A stretch of 64,000 bases of DNA from Paludibacteraceae bacterium (GTDB lineage Bacteria; Bacteroidota; Bacteroidia; Bacteroidales; Paludibacteraceae), in the NCBI GenBank assembly GCA_017559505.1, contig JAFYSF010000007.1, positions 124,001 to 188,000 on the forward strand, read 5' to 3'. Both the position numbers and the translations under genes were made by a program. Under the pieces are notes generated by a model. That model was not told where the DNA came from and ran no database searches. It worked only from the letters and a program-made list of their open reading frames with translations. This document shows positions 25,534 through 35,345 of this stretch, piece after piece (positions within the stretch are counted from its first letter, which is position 1; each line of letters starts with the position of its first letter).

Positions 25534-27312
25534 ATGAAACAACTCACAGAACTCCGCGCTCTTATGGCAGAGCACAAAGTGGATGCCCTCATTGTGCCAG
25601 GCACAGACCCTCACGCAAGTGAATATATTGCAGCACATTGGCAAGAACGTAATTATGTATCAGCCTTCACAGGCTCGGCAGGTACGGCTGTAATCTCTCT
25701 TGATGGTGGTTGTCTTTGGACAGACTCGCGCTACTTCCTACAAGCTAGCGAACAATTGAAACTATCAGGTCTTACACTCCAAAAAGATGGCGAAATCGGT
25801 ACACCTACTATAAATCAATGGCTTAAAACAACTCTTGGTGCAGGTAAAACAGTAGCCATCAATCCAGATATGATTTCAATCAACGGCTATAAAGCTCTTG
25901 AAAATGAACTAAAAGCTGCTGGTCTAAATATCTACACTGAATTTGATTTTGTTAATGCTATATGGACTGACCGTCCTGCTATGCCACAATCGAAAGCTGT
26001 AGTATTTGACGAAACTCATTGCGGACAATCAACTGCCGACAAACTAACAGCTCTTCGCACACGCATGGCTGACGCCAAAGCAAATACATTGCTAATCACC
26101 GCATTAGACGACATCGCATGGTTGTTCAATCTTCGTGGTGCAGACATCGACTACAACCCTGTGCTTATCGCATTCGGTCTTGTAACTGACAAAGATGCTA
26201 CCCTATTTATCAATCCAGATAAATTGACTGATGAAGTGCGCACACATCTTGCGAAAGCAGGCGTAAAAACTGACGATTACACAAATATCAAACCTACACT
26301 TTCGGCTCTTGCAGCAAATACTCGCATTGCAGTTGACCCAGTGAAATGCAACTATGCACTCTATAAAGCAATCCCTGCAGTAGAAGCAATTATCGAGTTA
26401 CCATCGCCTGTATTCCGTATGAAATGTATTAAAAATGCAGTAGAACTTGCTGGCGTAGAACGTGCTATGCGCAAAGATGGTGTTGCTCTTGTACGCTTCT
26501 GGATGTGGCTCGAAAAAGCAATTGCTAATGGCGAAAAAGTAACCGAACTTTCGGCTATTGACAAATTGCATGAATGCCGTGCTGAACAGGAGGGATTCTT
26601 GACTGAAAGTTTCAATACAATCGCGGGTTATGGCCCTCACGGTGCAATTGTACACTATGCAGCCGATGAGGACTCTAATATCGAACTCAAAGCAGAATCA
26701 TTCTTCCTACTCGACTCAGGCGGTCAATACTATGATGGTACAACCGACATCACTCGTACAGTGGCACTTGGCAATCCAACAGCCGAAATGAAAGCCGACT
26801 ATACATTGGTGCTCAAAGGTCACCTTGCACTTGGACACCAACTCTTCCCATACGGCACACGCGGCGCACAACTTGACGTGCTAGCACGTTGCTTCTTGTG
26901 GAATGCAGAATTGCAATATGGTCATGGCACAGGTCATGGTCTCGGTCATTGCCTCAACGTGCACGAAGGGCCACAATCAATCCGTATGGACGAAAACCCA
27001 ACTATTCTTGAGCCGGGTATGCTACTATCGAACGAACCAGGTCTTTACAGAGCAGGCAAACATGGTATTCGCATCGAGAATATTGTGGCAGTAGCCGACT
27101 ACGACAACAATGTAAACGAATTTGGTCGTTTCCTTCACTTCAAAGCATTGACACTCTTCCCATACGATAGTCGCTCTATTGAAATCGGTATGCTTTCGCC
27201 AGACGAATTATTGCAAATCAATGCTTATCACCGCATGGTTTACAACGCTCTTGCACCTTATCTCACTGCAGAAGAAGCAGAATGGCTCAAAGCAAAAACT
27301 GCTCAACTCTAA
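25534..27312 (+). CDS. pepP: Xaa-Pro aminopeptidase P, M24B family
   Basis: 592 residues; removes an N-terminal residue preceding proline. Two creatinase-like N-terminal domains (about 1-300) precede the pita-bread catalytic domain. Metal ligands are visible in DSGGQYYDGTTDITRT (two Asp), HGTGHGLGHCLNVHEGP (His), NEPGLY (Glu) and IRIENI (Glu). Length matches the three-domain cytosolic form. Monocistronic with its own terminator. Confidence 0.94.
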   Translation: MKQLTELRALMAEHKVDALIVPGTDPHASEYIAAHWQERNYVSAFTGSAGTAVISLDGGCLWTDSRYFLQASEQLKLSGLTLQKDGEIGTPTINQWLKTTLGAGKTVAINPDMISINGYKALENELKAAGLNIYTEFDFVNAIWTDRPAMPQSKAVVFDETHCGQSTADKLTALRTRMADAKANTLLITALDDIAWLFNLRGADIDYNPVLIAFGLVTDKDATLFINPDKLTDEVRTHLAKAGVKTDDYTNIKPTLSALAANTRIAVDPVKCNYALYKAIPAVEAIIELPSPVFRMKCIKNAVELAGVERAMRKDGVALVRFWMWLEKAIANGEKVTELSAIDKLHECRAEQEGFLTESFNTIAGYGPHGAIVHYAADEDSNIELKAESFFLLDSGGQYYDGTTDITRTVALGNPTAEMKADYTLVLKGHLALGHQLFPYGTRGAQLDVLARCFLWNAELQYGHGTGHGLGHCLNVHEGPQSIRMDENPTILEPGMLLSNEPGLYRAGKHGIRIENIVAVADYDNNVNEFGRFLHFKALTLFPYDSRSIEIGMLSPDELLQINAYHRMVYNALAPYLTAEEAEWLKAKTAQL

Positions 27313-27342
27313 AAAAAAAAAAAAACAGCACCAAATACAACA

Positions 27343-27380
27343 AAAGGCTGACTCAAAAACGAGTCAGCCTTTGTTTATTT
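27343..27380 (+). terminator. Terminator of pepP
   Basis: Arms aaaggctgactc / gagtcagccttt with loop aaaaac. A very similar hairpin terminates ald at 29532-29559. Confidence 0.88.
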
Positions 27381-27401
27381 TCTAAATCAGATTGTCGCTC
27401 A

Positions 27402-27588
27402 ACACGCACTGTGAGTGTGTATTTTTTGACTGTTTACTCCCTTTTAGGTCGTAAACCGTCATACGCTCGGCATAGTTCAAACGTGGATTGACTCTGCCCT
27501 CACTTACATGACAGTCTTCTTGCTTGAAGGTTGCTTACACCTTGCTTGGAGGTAGGGAACGAGAATACACAATGTGAGTGTGTATTCC
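27402..27588 (+). repeat. Family B dispersed repeat, copy 2
   Basis: Bounded by two imperfect palindromes (cactgtgagtgtgtat near 27407 and caatgtgagtgtgtat near 27570). Shares tttgactgtttac, atgacagtcttcttgcttg and caccttgcttggaggtaggg with the opposite-strand copy at 13609-13788. No ORF. Confidence 0.75.
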
Positions 27589-27598
27589 AAAGAAAAAA

Positions 27599-28057
27599 CT
27601 ACTCCAACGCCTGCTTGGCTTGATTGAAAATTCGCTCCAAACGCATCATATTACGCGCCATAAACGTATAAAACTTTTGCCAATCTTCACGACGATGAAA
27701 ATCCATTTCTTCACTCAACCTTATATAAATGCGACAAACATCCTTACCCGTTTCCAATCTATAAAAAGGTTCATAAACAACCTCCATAGCCTCAAACGCC
27801 TCTTCAAACAACAAGCGACAAGCCTTGAAATGCTCAAACAATTCAATTCTACGCTCATAATCCGTATGATTAATCTCCAATACGACAGCCACTTCATGTC
27901 GCTGTACATCAAACTTCAACTCCGTTCCTTTCAAACGAGTATTATACAACATAAACTTCTGTTTACGCTGAGCCAATCTCGGAATAGTATTGCAATAATC
28001 AGCAAAACCATTCCAAAAATCAGTCTTCAATTGTTTCAATTCATCGCGTTTATACAT
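27599..28057 (-). CDS. DUF4268 family protein
   Basis: 152 residues from the start at 28057 (MYKRDELKQLKTDFWNGF). A longer frame begins at 28078, but that ATG lies inside the -7 box, so the inner start is preferred. The pattern DFWNGFADY, NTRLKGTELKFDV and DWQKFYTFMARNM is that of DUF4268, an uncharacterised soluble family often found near restriction or nuclease genes, though here it stands alone. Confidence 0.85.
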   Translation of the reverse strand: MYKRDELKQLKTDFWNGFADYCNTIPRLAQRKQKFMLYNTRLKGTELKFDVQRHEVAVVLEINHTDYERRIELFEHFKACRLLFEEAFEAMEVVYEPFYRLETGKDVCRIYIRLSEEMDFHRREDWQKFYTFMARNMMRLERIFNQAKQALE

Positions 28058-28075
28058 ATTTCTCGAAATTTTGTG

Positions 28076-28083
28076 CAAAGTTA
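28076..28083 (-). promoter_or_regulatory. -7 box of the DUF4268 gene
   Basis: TAACTTTG on the minus strand; transcription would start roughly 10 bp before the preferred ATG. Confidence 0.6.
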
Positions 28084-28326
28084 GTTATTTTTTATGACTT
28101 CAAGACACAAAATAAAAACAAATTAAAATAAAAAAACAAGAAAAACAACACTTTACAAATAAGAAATATAAAAATAATGTTTTTTAACACAAATTTGCAA
28201 CGCTGAAAACCAATACATTACACAAAAAACAAAATAAAACACAAGCATTTTGCTTTCAAATTAATACATGCTGTAAAACATAAAAAAAAATAATAAAAAA
28301 ATGATACAACAAAAAATATTTTATAG

Positions 28327-28334
28327 TACTTTTG
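28327..28334 (+). promoter_or_regulatory. -7 box of the alanine dehydrogenase gene
   Basis: TACTTTTG, a fit to TAnnTTTG, 62 bp before the ATG. The rest of the 338-bp gap 28058-28395 is AT-rich and shows nothing else. Confidence 0.5.
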
Positions 28335-28395
28335 CGTCGCAAAATTGAAATGCACATAACCTTAACAAAATAATCTAACTAAAAAGTCTATTACT

Positions 28396-29508
28396 ATGAT
28401 TATCGGTATTCCAAAAGAAATCAAAAACAATGAAAATCGCGTAGGTGCTAATCCTGCTGCTGTTCGTGAATTCGTGAAACACGGTCACACTGTGTATGTA
28501 CAAGCTACTGCTGGAGTTGGCAGCGGTTATGCTGACGAAGAATATGTAGCTGCTGGTGCTACTATCCTACCTACTATCGAAGAGGTATACGCTATTGCTG
28601 AAATGATTTACAAGGTGAAAGAACCTATCGCATACGAATACCCTCTTATCCGTAAAGGTCAACTATTGTTCACATACTTCCACTTCGCTTGCGAAAAAGA
28701 GTTGACAGAAGCAATGATTGAACAAGGTGCTACTTGCTTGGCTTATGAAACTGTAGTGAAAGACGGTGTATTGCCATTGCTCCAACCTATGTCAGAAGTG
28801 GCTGGTCGTATGGCTACTCAAGAAGGTGCTCGTTTCCTCGAAAAACCACAAGGCGGTAAAGGTATGTTGTTGGGCGGTGTACCAGGTGTACGTCCTGCAC
28901 GCGTTCTTGTACTCGGTGGTGGTATCGTAGGTTACAATGCAGCTCTTATGGCAGCTGGTATGGGTGCTGATGTTACAATCACAGATATCTCTCTCCCACG
29001 TCTCCGTCAATTGGAATATATGTTGCCTAAAAACGTGCGCACACTCTACTCTTCACAATATAACATCGAAAGAGAATTGCCTCAAACTGACCTCGTTATC
29101 GGTTCAGTTCTTATCCCTGGTGCTAAAGCTCCACATATCATCACTCGCGATATGCTCAAATTGATGCAACCTGGCACTGTTATGGTTGACGTTGCTATCG
29201 ACCAAGGTGGTTGCTTCGAAACTTCGCACCCTACAACTCACTCTGAACCTATTTTTGAAGTTGATGGTATCGTTCACTACTGCGTAGCTAACATCCCAGG
29301 TGCTGTGCCTATGACTTCAACTAATGCTCTTGGCAACGCTACCCTCCCTTATGCTATCCGCATTGCTAACATGGGTTGGAAAGAAGCTTGCCGTGCTGAT
29401 GCTGGTCTTGCTAAAGGTCTTAACGTAGTTGATGGCAAAATCTGCTTCAAAGCAGTGAGCGAAGCGTTCAACATGCCTTATACTCCAGTTGAAGAAATTT
29501 TGAAATAA
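28396..29508 (+). CDS. ald: Alanine dehydrogenase
   Basis: 370 residues; interconverts L-alanine and pyruvate with NAD+. Seen: N-terminal MIIGIPKEIKNNENRV with the substrate-binding Arg and Lys, the catalytic-region FTYFHFACEKELT, and the Rossmann motif VLVLGGGIVGYNAALMAAG with an acidic residue after the second strand (ITDIS). Length is exactly that of the family. Codons are highly biased, so strong expression is likely. With tryptophanase it fits pyruvate-generating amino acid catabolism. Confidence 0.96.
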   Translation: MIIGIPKEIKNNENRVGANPAAVREFVKHGHTVYVQATAGVGSGYADEEYVAAGATILPTIEEVYAIAEMIYKVKEPIAYEYPLIRKGQLLFTYFHFACEKELTEAMIEQGATCLAYETVVKDGVLPLLQPMSEVAGRMATQEGARFLEKPQGGKGMLLGGVPGVRPARVLVLGGGIVGYNAALMAAGMGADVTITDISLPRLRQLEYMLPKNVRTLYSSQYNIERELPQTDLVIGSVLIPGAKAPHIITRDMLKLMQPGTVMVDVAIDQGGCFETSHPTTHSEPIFEVDGIVHYCVANIPGAVPMTSTNALGNATLPYAIRIANMGWKEACRADAGLAKGLNVVDGKICFKAVSEAFNMPYTPVEEILK

Positions 29509-29531
29509 AAAAAACAACACATACAAAGAAG

Positions 29532-29570
29532 TAGGCTGACTCAAAAAAAAGTCAGCCTATTTTCATTTAA
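29532..29570 (+). terminator. Terminator of ald
   Basis: Arms taggctgact / agtcagccta with an A-rich loop and a T-rich 3' side; nearly the same hairpin as after pepP. Confidence 0.85.
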
Positions 29571-29585
29571 AAAACAATAAAACTA

Positions 29586-29615
29586 TTGCCAAATGAAGAT
29601 TTTGTTGTATCTTTG
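29586..29615 (+). promoter_or_regulatory. Promoter of the acyltransferase-HAD-lipoprotein-queA run
   Basis: TTG at 29586-29588, 19-nt spacer, TATCTTTG at 29608-29615, 38 bp before the ATG. Confidence 0.75.
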
Positions 29616-29653
29616 TAGATTAAACAAAAAACTCGTGCCTAATATCGAAATAT

Positions 29654-30232
29654 ATGGAAAATTATTTTAAACATGAATCGGCATACGTTGATGAAGGATG
29701 TGTGATTGGGGCAAGAACTAAGATTTGGCATTTTTCACACATTATGTCAAATTGCATAATTGGCGAAGATTGCAATATTGGTCAAAATGTTGTAATTTCG
29801 CCTAATGTGAAATTAGGACGCAATGTAAAAATACAAAATAATGTGAGTGTTTATACTGGAGTTATTTGTGAAGATGATGTATTTCTCGGGCCATCAATGG
29901 TATTCACAAATGTTATAAATCCTCGCAGTGCTATAGTGCGCAAAAATGAATATAAACCAACCATACTTCGTCGTGGAGCCTCGATTGGAGCAAATGCGAC
30001 TATTATATGTGGCAACGAAATTGGTGAATATGCAATGATTGGGGCTGGTGCTGTGATAACCAAGCCCGTGCCTCCATATGCATTAGTAGTAGGCAATCCT
30101 GCACGCCAAATTGGTTGGGTAAGTGAATATGGCCACAGATTGAATTTTAATAACGAAGGATTTGCTACTTGTCCAGAGACTGGTGATATTTATAAATTAG
30201 CAAACGGAGCGGTAATAAGAGATAAAGTATGA
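29654..30232 (+). CDS. Left-handed beta-helix acyltransferase (WbpD/WxcM-N-like)
   Basis: 192 residues made of hexapeptide repeats (for example [43 protein letters not shown]), with [14 protein letters not shown] at the end, the usual C-terminal signature of nucleotide-sugar N-acetyltransferases. The likely reaction is acetylation of a UDP-linked amino sugar for surface glycans. It overlaps the next gene by 4 bp (ATGA). Confidence 0.88.
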   Translation: MENYFKHESAYVDEGCVIGARTKIWHFSHIMSNCIIGEDCNIGQNVVISPNVKLGRNVKIQNNVSVYTGVICEDDVFLGPSMVFTNVINPRSAIVRKNEYKPTILRRGASIGANATIICGNEIGEYAMIGAGAVITKPVPPYALVVGNPARQIGWVSEYGHRLNFNNEGFATCPETGDIYKLANGAVIRDKV

Positions 30233-30945
30233 AAAATTATGAATTTACCATAGCATTTGACGCAGATGATACACTGTGGGACAATGAGATATTCTTTAGA
30301 CAAAGCGAACAAGAATTTTGCAAATTGATAAATAAATTCGCCCCTGCACTGACAGAAAAAGATATTATGCCTGTCTTATTTGACATAGAAGTGAGTAATT
30401 TATCAATTTATGGATTTGGCGTTAAAAGCTTTGTGCTGAGTGCAATAGAAACGGCTGGAATATTATTGAAAAATGACGTCCCTTACCACATAATAAAGCG
30501 TATAACCGAAATAGGTCGCGAACAATTGATGCAACCTATCACCCTATTAGCTGATGTAGAAACAACTCTTGCCGAATTGAAAGCAGAAGGTAAGTATCAT
30601 CTCATAATAGTTACAAAAGGGGATTTGCTCGACCAAGAAAATAAGATAAAACGCTCAGGATTAGCAAAATATTTCGACCGTACCATTGTTATAAGCGACA
30701 AACAAGATGACGATTATATGAAGGTAATAGCAGACTTGAAATGTGACCCTAAAAAATTAATTATGGTCGGCAATTCATTTAAATCAGACATCCTACCTGT
30801 TGTAAAATTAGGAGGCTACGGAATATACATTCCATATCATACAACTTGGGCGCATGAAGTAGTTGATACGATTAAACATGAAAGAATTGTTGAAATTGAA
30901 AAAATAGGTGAAATCAAACAAGCATTGAATAAATTTAAAATATGA
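30229..30945 (+). CDS. HAD-superfamily hydrolase
   Basis: 238 residues. Motif I is FDADDTLW (D11 nucleophile, D13 acid/base); motif II is VTKG; motif III is [13 protein letters not shown] helical cap separates motifs I and II (subfamily I). Probably a small-molecule phosphatase; the substrate is unknown. It overlaps both neighbours by 4 bp, so translation is coupled. Confidence 0.88.
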   Translation: MKNYEFTIAFDADDTLWDNEIFFRQSEQEFCKLINKFAPALTEKDIMPVLFDIEVSNLSIYGFGVKSFVLSAIETAGILLKNDVPYHIIKRITEIGREQLMQPITLLADVETTLAELKAEGKYHLIIVTKGDLLDQENKIKRSGLAKYFDRTIVISDKQDDDYMKVIADLKCDPKKLIMVGNSFKSDILPVVKLGGYGIYIPYHTTWAHEVVDTIKHERIVEIEKIGEIKQALNKFKI

Positions 30946-31241
30946 AAAAATATCTTTTTATAATAATAATTACCATAATTTTTGCATCATGCGGTAATCA
31001 CAAAAATTCGAACGAATTCATAGGTAGTTACTCTAATGATACTATTACTTTTGTTTTCAAGGGAAAAGGAACATGTGATGTTATTACAGCTAACCAAACT
31101 ATGCAAAATTGCGATTATTCATTAGATGTAGATATGAAAAACATCTGCGTAGTAGATGCTAATCAAAATATCTATCTATTTGAAATAAAAGAAGATTGTA
31201 TTGTTTCTAATATAGGCTCAACTTTAAAAAAAATAAAATAA
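30942..31241 (+). CDS. Small putative lipoprotein
   Basis: 99 residues. Signal peptide with lipobox FASCGNHK (C17 lipidated). The mature part is short, predicted beta-rich, with two cysteines (GTCDV and QNCDY). Not recognised. It overlaps the HAD gene by 4 bp and shares one base with the queA start. Confidence 0.65.
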   Translation: MKKYLFIIIITIIFASCGNHKNSNEFIGSYSNDTITFVFKGKGTCDVITANQTMQNCDYSLDVDMKNICVVDANQNIYLFEIKEDCIVSNIGSTLKKIK

Positions 31242-32461
31242 TGAATATAAAAGAAATACGTATCGAAGATTTTGACTATGCTCTCCCTGATGAGCGTATA
31301 GCAAGATATCCATTGACTGAACGCGACCACTCTAATTTGCTACATTGGCAAAATGGCGAAATTGAGCAATTGCATTTCTATGACTTACCCGACACATTGA
31401 CTCACAATGATTTATTAGTATATAATAATACAAAAGTAATTCAAGCTCGCTTGCATTTTCAAAAAGAAACAGGGGCTACAATTGAAATTTTCTGTCTCGA
31501 ACCACACGCACCAGCTGATTATAATCTTGTGTTTCAAGAAAATAAAAGTTGCGTATGGAAATGTCTTGTAGGAAACTCAAAAAAATGGAAAGAGGGGGCA
31601 TTAAAACAAACAATGTATATCAAAGACATTTTATTCCAATTAGAAGCCACAAGAATAGAATCAGAAAATGCTGGAATGTCGCATCTTGTTCGCTTTGAAT
31701 GGGATAATGAAGAGATTTTATTTTCTGATATATTAGCCCATTTTGGAGAATTGCCTATACCCCCATATCTCAATAGGGCAACAGAAGAAAAAGACAAAGA
31801 AACATATCAAACCGTATATTCCAAAATAGATGGTTCTGTAGCTGCTCCTACTGCTGGTTTGCATTTTACGATGGATGTATTACGCCGATTAGCATTAAAT
31901 GGAATTCGAGAAGATGAGATAACATTACATGTAGGAGCTGGAACATTCCAACCTGTTAAATCAGAGGAAATTGGCGACCACCCAATGCACCGCGAAATTA
32001 TTTCAATCAACAAATCAACAATAGAAGATTTAATAGCTTCGGCAGGGCATATTGTAGCCGTAGGAACTACATCGGTTAGAACCTTAGAAAGTTTATATTA
32101 TTTAGGATGTCGCATTGCTCTCAACCCAGAAAGCCCTGATTTGATGGTAGAACAATGGGAACCATACGAAAATAATTATACGCTTACAACTAAAGAGGCT
32201 CTACAAAATATTATTGATTATCTCAACCACAATCATTTATCGGCGCTCAATGCTGCAACTCGAATTATGATTGTTCCATCATTTCAATTCCGCATTGTAA
32301 ACAAAATAATTACTAATTTCCATCAACCTAAAAGCACGCTCTTGCTTCTTATATCGGCTTTTGTCGGCATCAATAATTGGCGTAAAATCTACGATTTCGC
32401 TATGGAAAATGGATTCAGATTTTTATCATACGGAGATAGCTCATTGTTAGAGAGAAATTAA
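31241..32461 (+). CDS. queA: tRNA preQ1(34) S-adenosylmethionine ribosyltransferase-isomerase
   Basis: 406 residues. It transfers the ribosyl moiety of SAM to preQ1 in tRNA, the penultimate step to queuosine. Conserved segments are FDYALPDERIARYP, LLVYNNTKVIQARL, GELPIPPYL, VAAPTAGLHFT, HVGAGTFQPV and FHQPKSTLLLLISAF. Length slightly exceeds the E. coli enzyme (356) as is common in Bacteroidota. It is the fourth gene of a tightly packed run. Confidence 0.95.
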   Translation: MNIKEIRIEDFDYALPDERIARYPLTERDHSNLLHWQNGEIEQLHFYDLPDTLTHNDLLVYNNTKVIQARLHFQKETGATIEIFCLEPHAPADYNLVFQENKSCVWKCLVGNSKKWKEGALKQTMYIKDILFQLEATRIESENAGMSHLVRFEWDNEEILFSDILAHFGELPIPPYLNRATEEKDKETYQTVYSKIDGSVAAPTAGLHFTMDVLRRLALNGIREDEITLHVGAGTFQPVKSEEIGDHPMHREIISINKSTIEDLIASAGHIVAVGTTSVRTLESLYYLGCRIALNPESPDLMVEQWEPYENNYTLTTKEALQNIIDYLNHNHLSALNAATRIMIVPSFQFRIVNKIITNFHQPKSTLLLLISAFVGINNWRKIYDFAMENGFRFLSYGDSSLLERN

Positions 32462-32464
32462 AAC

Positions 32465-33262
32465 ATGAAATTAAAACTACTAATAATAACACTAATTGTT
32501 TCTGTCAACCTATTTTCGGCAGAAACAATTTGTCGTTCTAAAAACCGATTTGCTATCAACATCGGTGAAATGGCAATAACCGACCATTATCTTAGTAACC
32601 AAGAATATAAGGGCTTATCATTGGGCTTAGATATCAACCATACAAATTATTATAACAACACAAATAATCGCATTTCTTGGCAAGTATATGACCATTGGAG
32701 ATATGGCAGATTGATAAATCCATCATACACCGCTATGATTCAATACATTGGTGGAAATATAGGCTTTGCTTCTCACTACAATTGGCTACCAATCAAAAAT
32801 CTACGTTTAATGGCTGGTAGTGCAATAGACATTTATGGAGCATTAAAAACACAATCACGCAATGTAAACAATCCATATTCTGGTGATATTCAATTAAATT
32901 TAATGGCTTCATTGGGTGCTCAGTACCAACTCTCTTTCAATAAATGGGCTTTAACATTCGACTATTTAGCCACCTCTCCTATCATTGGGGGTATGTTTGT
33001 ACCCGAAATGGGCGAATCGTATTACGAAATTTATCTCAATTTACCAGCTTCTCTCAACAACGTTACGCATTTCACCTCATTCCACAACAGACAAGGCGTA
33101 AATGGCTCATTATCCGTCAACTTTGTATTGCCAACTGTCACTTTATTTGTAGGTATGACTCATAATCATCAATGGTGGCAAGCAAATCAAACAAATTTTT
33201 ATATTAAAGAATTGTCCGGACAAGTAGGAATTGCTCTAAATTTAGGAATAATTAAAAATTAA
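32465..33262 (+). CDS. Outer-membrane beta-barrel-like protein (possibly DUF3316)
   Basis: 265 residues. Signal peptide MKLKLLIITLIVSVNLFSA. The mature part shows alternating hydrophobic/polar strands and many aromatic residues at strand ends and closes with an amphipathic strand (QVGIALNLGIIKN), as in small outer-membrane barrels. Resemblance to DUF3316 is tentative. It begins 3 bp after queA and precedes the S41 protease by 20 bp. Confidence 0.7.
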   Translation: MKLKLLIITLIVSVNLFSAETICRSKNRFAINIGEMAITDHYLSNQEYKGLSLGLDINHTNYYNNTNNRISWQVYDHWRYGRLINPSYTAMIQYIGGNIGFASHYNWLPIKNLRLMAGSAIDIYGALKTQSRNVNNPYSGDIQLNLMASLGAQYQLSFNKWALTFDYLATSPIIGGMFVPEMGESYYEIYLNLPASLNNVTHFTSFHNRQGVNGSLSVNFVLPTVTLFVGMTHNHQWWQANQTNFYIKELSGQVGIALNLGIIKN

Positions 33263-33282
33263 AATATGAACCAAAATTAATT

Positions 33283-34302
33283 ATGAAAAAATTATTGATA
33301 ATAATAAATATTGCTTTTCTACTTTTAGGATGCTCCAAAGAGGATACTATCACACAATACAATAGTGACCCTAAAGAAAATTTTGATGCTCTTTGGAATA
33401 TATTAGATGAAAGATATTGCTATTTTTCATACAAAAACATTGATTGGGACAAAGTCTACGATGATTTCTCTCCTCGCATAGATAAAGTCAAAGATGTCTT
33501 TCAATTATTTGATTTAATGGCAGAAATGATTGACGTATTACAAGATGGACACGTCAATCTATACGCTCCGTTCGACATATCATCATGCACTAATTGGTTT
33601 GACTCATATCCTGCTGACTATAATGCCTATTTTTTATCAAAACATTTTGATTCTGAATTACGTTCAGCGGGCGGATTTGCATATACTACCATTGAAAATG
33701 GCAAAATAGGCTACATCTGTTACAGCAGTTTCTCAAATGGATTTTCTGCTGCTAATTTGACGTATATAGACGCTTTTTTCCATCAACTAAATAACGTTGA
33801 GGGAATTATAATCGACGTACGCAACAATGGAGGTGGTTCATTAGGCTATAGCGAACAACTATCAGCTTGTTTCTTCAAAGAAAAAACCGTAACAGGCTAT
33901 ATGCGTCATAAAACTGATAAATGCCACGATTGCTTTTCTGAACCAACCGAAATAATAACCGACCCAGCCGATGCTCTTATCGATTGGAGCGATAAAAAAA
34001 TAGTTGTTCTTTCAAATCGTCGATGCTACTCTGCAACTAACGACTTCATAGTGCGCATGAAACAAGCACCGAATGCAACTGTGATTGGTGGCATCACAGG
34101 CGGTGGTGGTGGCATGCCTCTTTCTCAAGAGTTACCTAATGGATGGATGATTCGTTTCTCGGCTGTACCTATGTTCGACGCTGAAATGCAACACACCGAA
34201 TTTGGTGTAACTCCTGATATCGAAGTACATATCGCTCCCAATGCCGTCGACGACACTATCCTACTGCGCGCAATTAACGCAATAATCCACCCTACCAATT
34301 AA
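33283..34302 (+). CDS. S41 family serine peptidase, lipoprotein
   Basis: 339 residues. Lipoprotein signal FLLLGCSKED (C17). An N-terminal helical part is followed by the tail-specific protease core: GKIGYICYSSF, GIIIDVRNNGGGSLG and VLSNRRCYSATNDF, where S250 is the expected nucleophile. There is no obvious PDZ domain. Expected on the periplasmic face of the outer membrane. Substrate unknown. Confidence 0.88.
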   Translation: MKKLLIIINIAFLLLGCSKEDTITQYNSDPKENFDALWNILDERYCYFSYKNIDWDKVYDDFSPRIDKVKDVFQLFDLMAEMIDVLQDGHVNLYAPFDISSCTNWFDSYPADYNAYFLSKHFDSELRSAGGFAYTTIENGKIGYICYSSFSNGFSAANLTYIDAFFHQLNNVEGIIIDVRNNGGGSLGYSEQLSACFFKEKTVTGYMRHKTDKCHDCFSEPTEIITDPADALIDWSDKKIVVLSNRRCYSATNDFIVRMKQAPNATVIGGITGGGGGMPLSQELPNGWMIRFSAVPMFDAEMQHTEFGVTPDIEVHIAPNAVDDTILLRAINAIIHPTN

Positions 34303-34362
34303 CATACCAATAGCAACCTTCAAGCAACCTTCACCGAAGAAGACTGACAAATTAAATAAAAA

Positions 34363-35313
34363 ATGAAATTTACCACTCCTATCAACATAAAACCCAACAA
34401 AACAATCGACCACAATTCACGCATATTAATGCTTGGTTCTTGTTTTACTGAAAATATAGGTAAAAAACTAATAGAATCAGGACTTAACGTGGTAATGAAT
34501 CCAATGGGTATATTATACAACCCTATTTCAATATACACTGCATTGGAACGAATTATTGACGGACGTGAATTTACTGATTCCGACCTATTCTTTCATAATG
34601 GATTATGGGCTTCATTTATGCACCATGGTTCGTTTTCTCATTCCGATAAAAACGAAGCCCTCAGAATGATGAACGAACGATTACACGAAGGTCATGAACA
34701 ACTAAAAAATGCTACTCACCTAATTATCACATTCGGCTCAGCCGAGGTCTATGAAATAATAGAACCCCAATATTGCATATCATCAACATCAAAACAAATT
34801 GTTAGCAATTGCCACAAACTCCCCTCTCGCAACTTTTCAACCCGACTACTATCAATCGACGAAATAACCACTCCATACACCAAACTCTCAACTCTAAACT
34901 CTCAACTCTCAACTCTATTCACCATTTCCCCTGTCAGATACTTAGGCAACGGAGCCCACAGCGGACAAATAAACAAATCTACTCTACTGCTCGCAACTGA
35001 CCAAATTTGTAAAAAAACAAAAGCTGACTATTTTCCTGCATACGAAATAATGATGGACGAATTACGAGATTATCGTTATTATGCTGCCGATATGATTCAT
35101 CCATCTGAAATAGCTGTCGATTATATATTTGAGCGATTCACCGAAACATATTTTACTCATGAGGCTATTCGCACAGCCGAAGAGGTGCAAAAAATTAAAA
35201 AATCACTTTCACATCGTCCTCTACATCCCGACTCCGAAGAATACAAAAAGTTCCAGAAAAAACTATTACAGCAAATTGATGATATAACAAAAAAGTATCC
35301 GGTTCAATTCTAA
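34363..35313 (+). CDS. GSCFA domain protein with an in-frame heptad repeat
   Basis: 316 residues of the GSCFA family, SGNH-hydrolase-like proteins of unknown substrate; the name-giving motif is LMLGSCF with S26. Conserved later parts include SPVRYLGNGAHSGQINKSTLL and IMMDELRDYRYYAADMIHPS. Between them, residues about 174-185 (KLSTLNSQLSTL) are encoded by five tandem 7-nt units (34883-34917) identical to those found between genes. The frame is kept. The segment before the gene (34313-34345) has caagcaacctt words of repeat family B. Confidence 0.85.
   Translation: MKFTTPINIKPNKTIDHNSRILMLGSCFTENIGKKLIESGLNVVMNPMGILYNPISIYTALERIIDGREFTDSDLFFHNGLWASFMHHGSFSHSDKNEALRMMNERLHEGHEQLKNATHLIITFGSAEVYEIIEPQYCISSTSKQIVSNCHKLPSRNFSTRLLSIDEITTPYTKLSTLNSQLSTLFTISPVRYLGNGAHSGQINKSTLLLATDQICKKTKADYFPAYEIMMDELRDYRYYAADMIHPSEIAVDYIFERFTETYFTHEAIRTAEEVQKIKKSLSHRPLHPDSEEYKKFQKKLLQQIDDITKKYPVQF
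34883..34917 (+). repeat. Intragenic heptad tract, aactctc units
   Basis: Five units aactctc/aactcta, 35 nt, inside the GSCFA gene. The same unit forms the intergenic tract at 10330-10361. Confidence 0.85.
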
Positions 35314-35314
35314 A

Positions 35315-35345
35315 AAAAGTGCACAGTGTTGTGCACTTTTTTTTT
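35315..35345. terminator. Bidirectional terminator
   Basis: Arms aaaagtgcac / gtgcactttt around agtgtt with A and T runs on both sides, between convergent genes. Confidence 0.88.
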
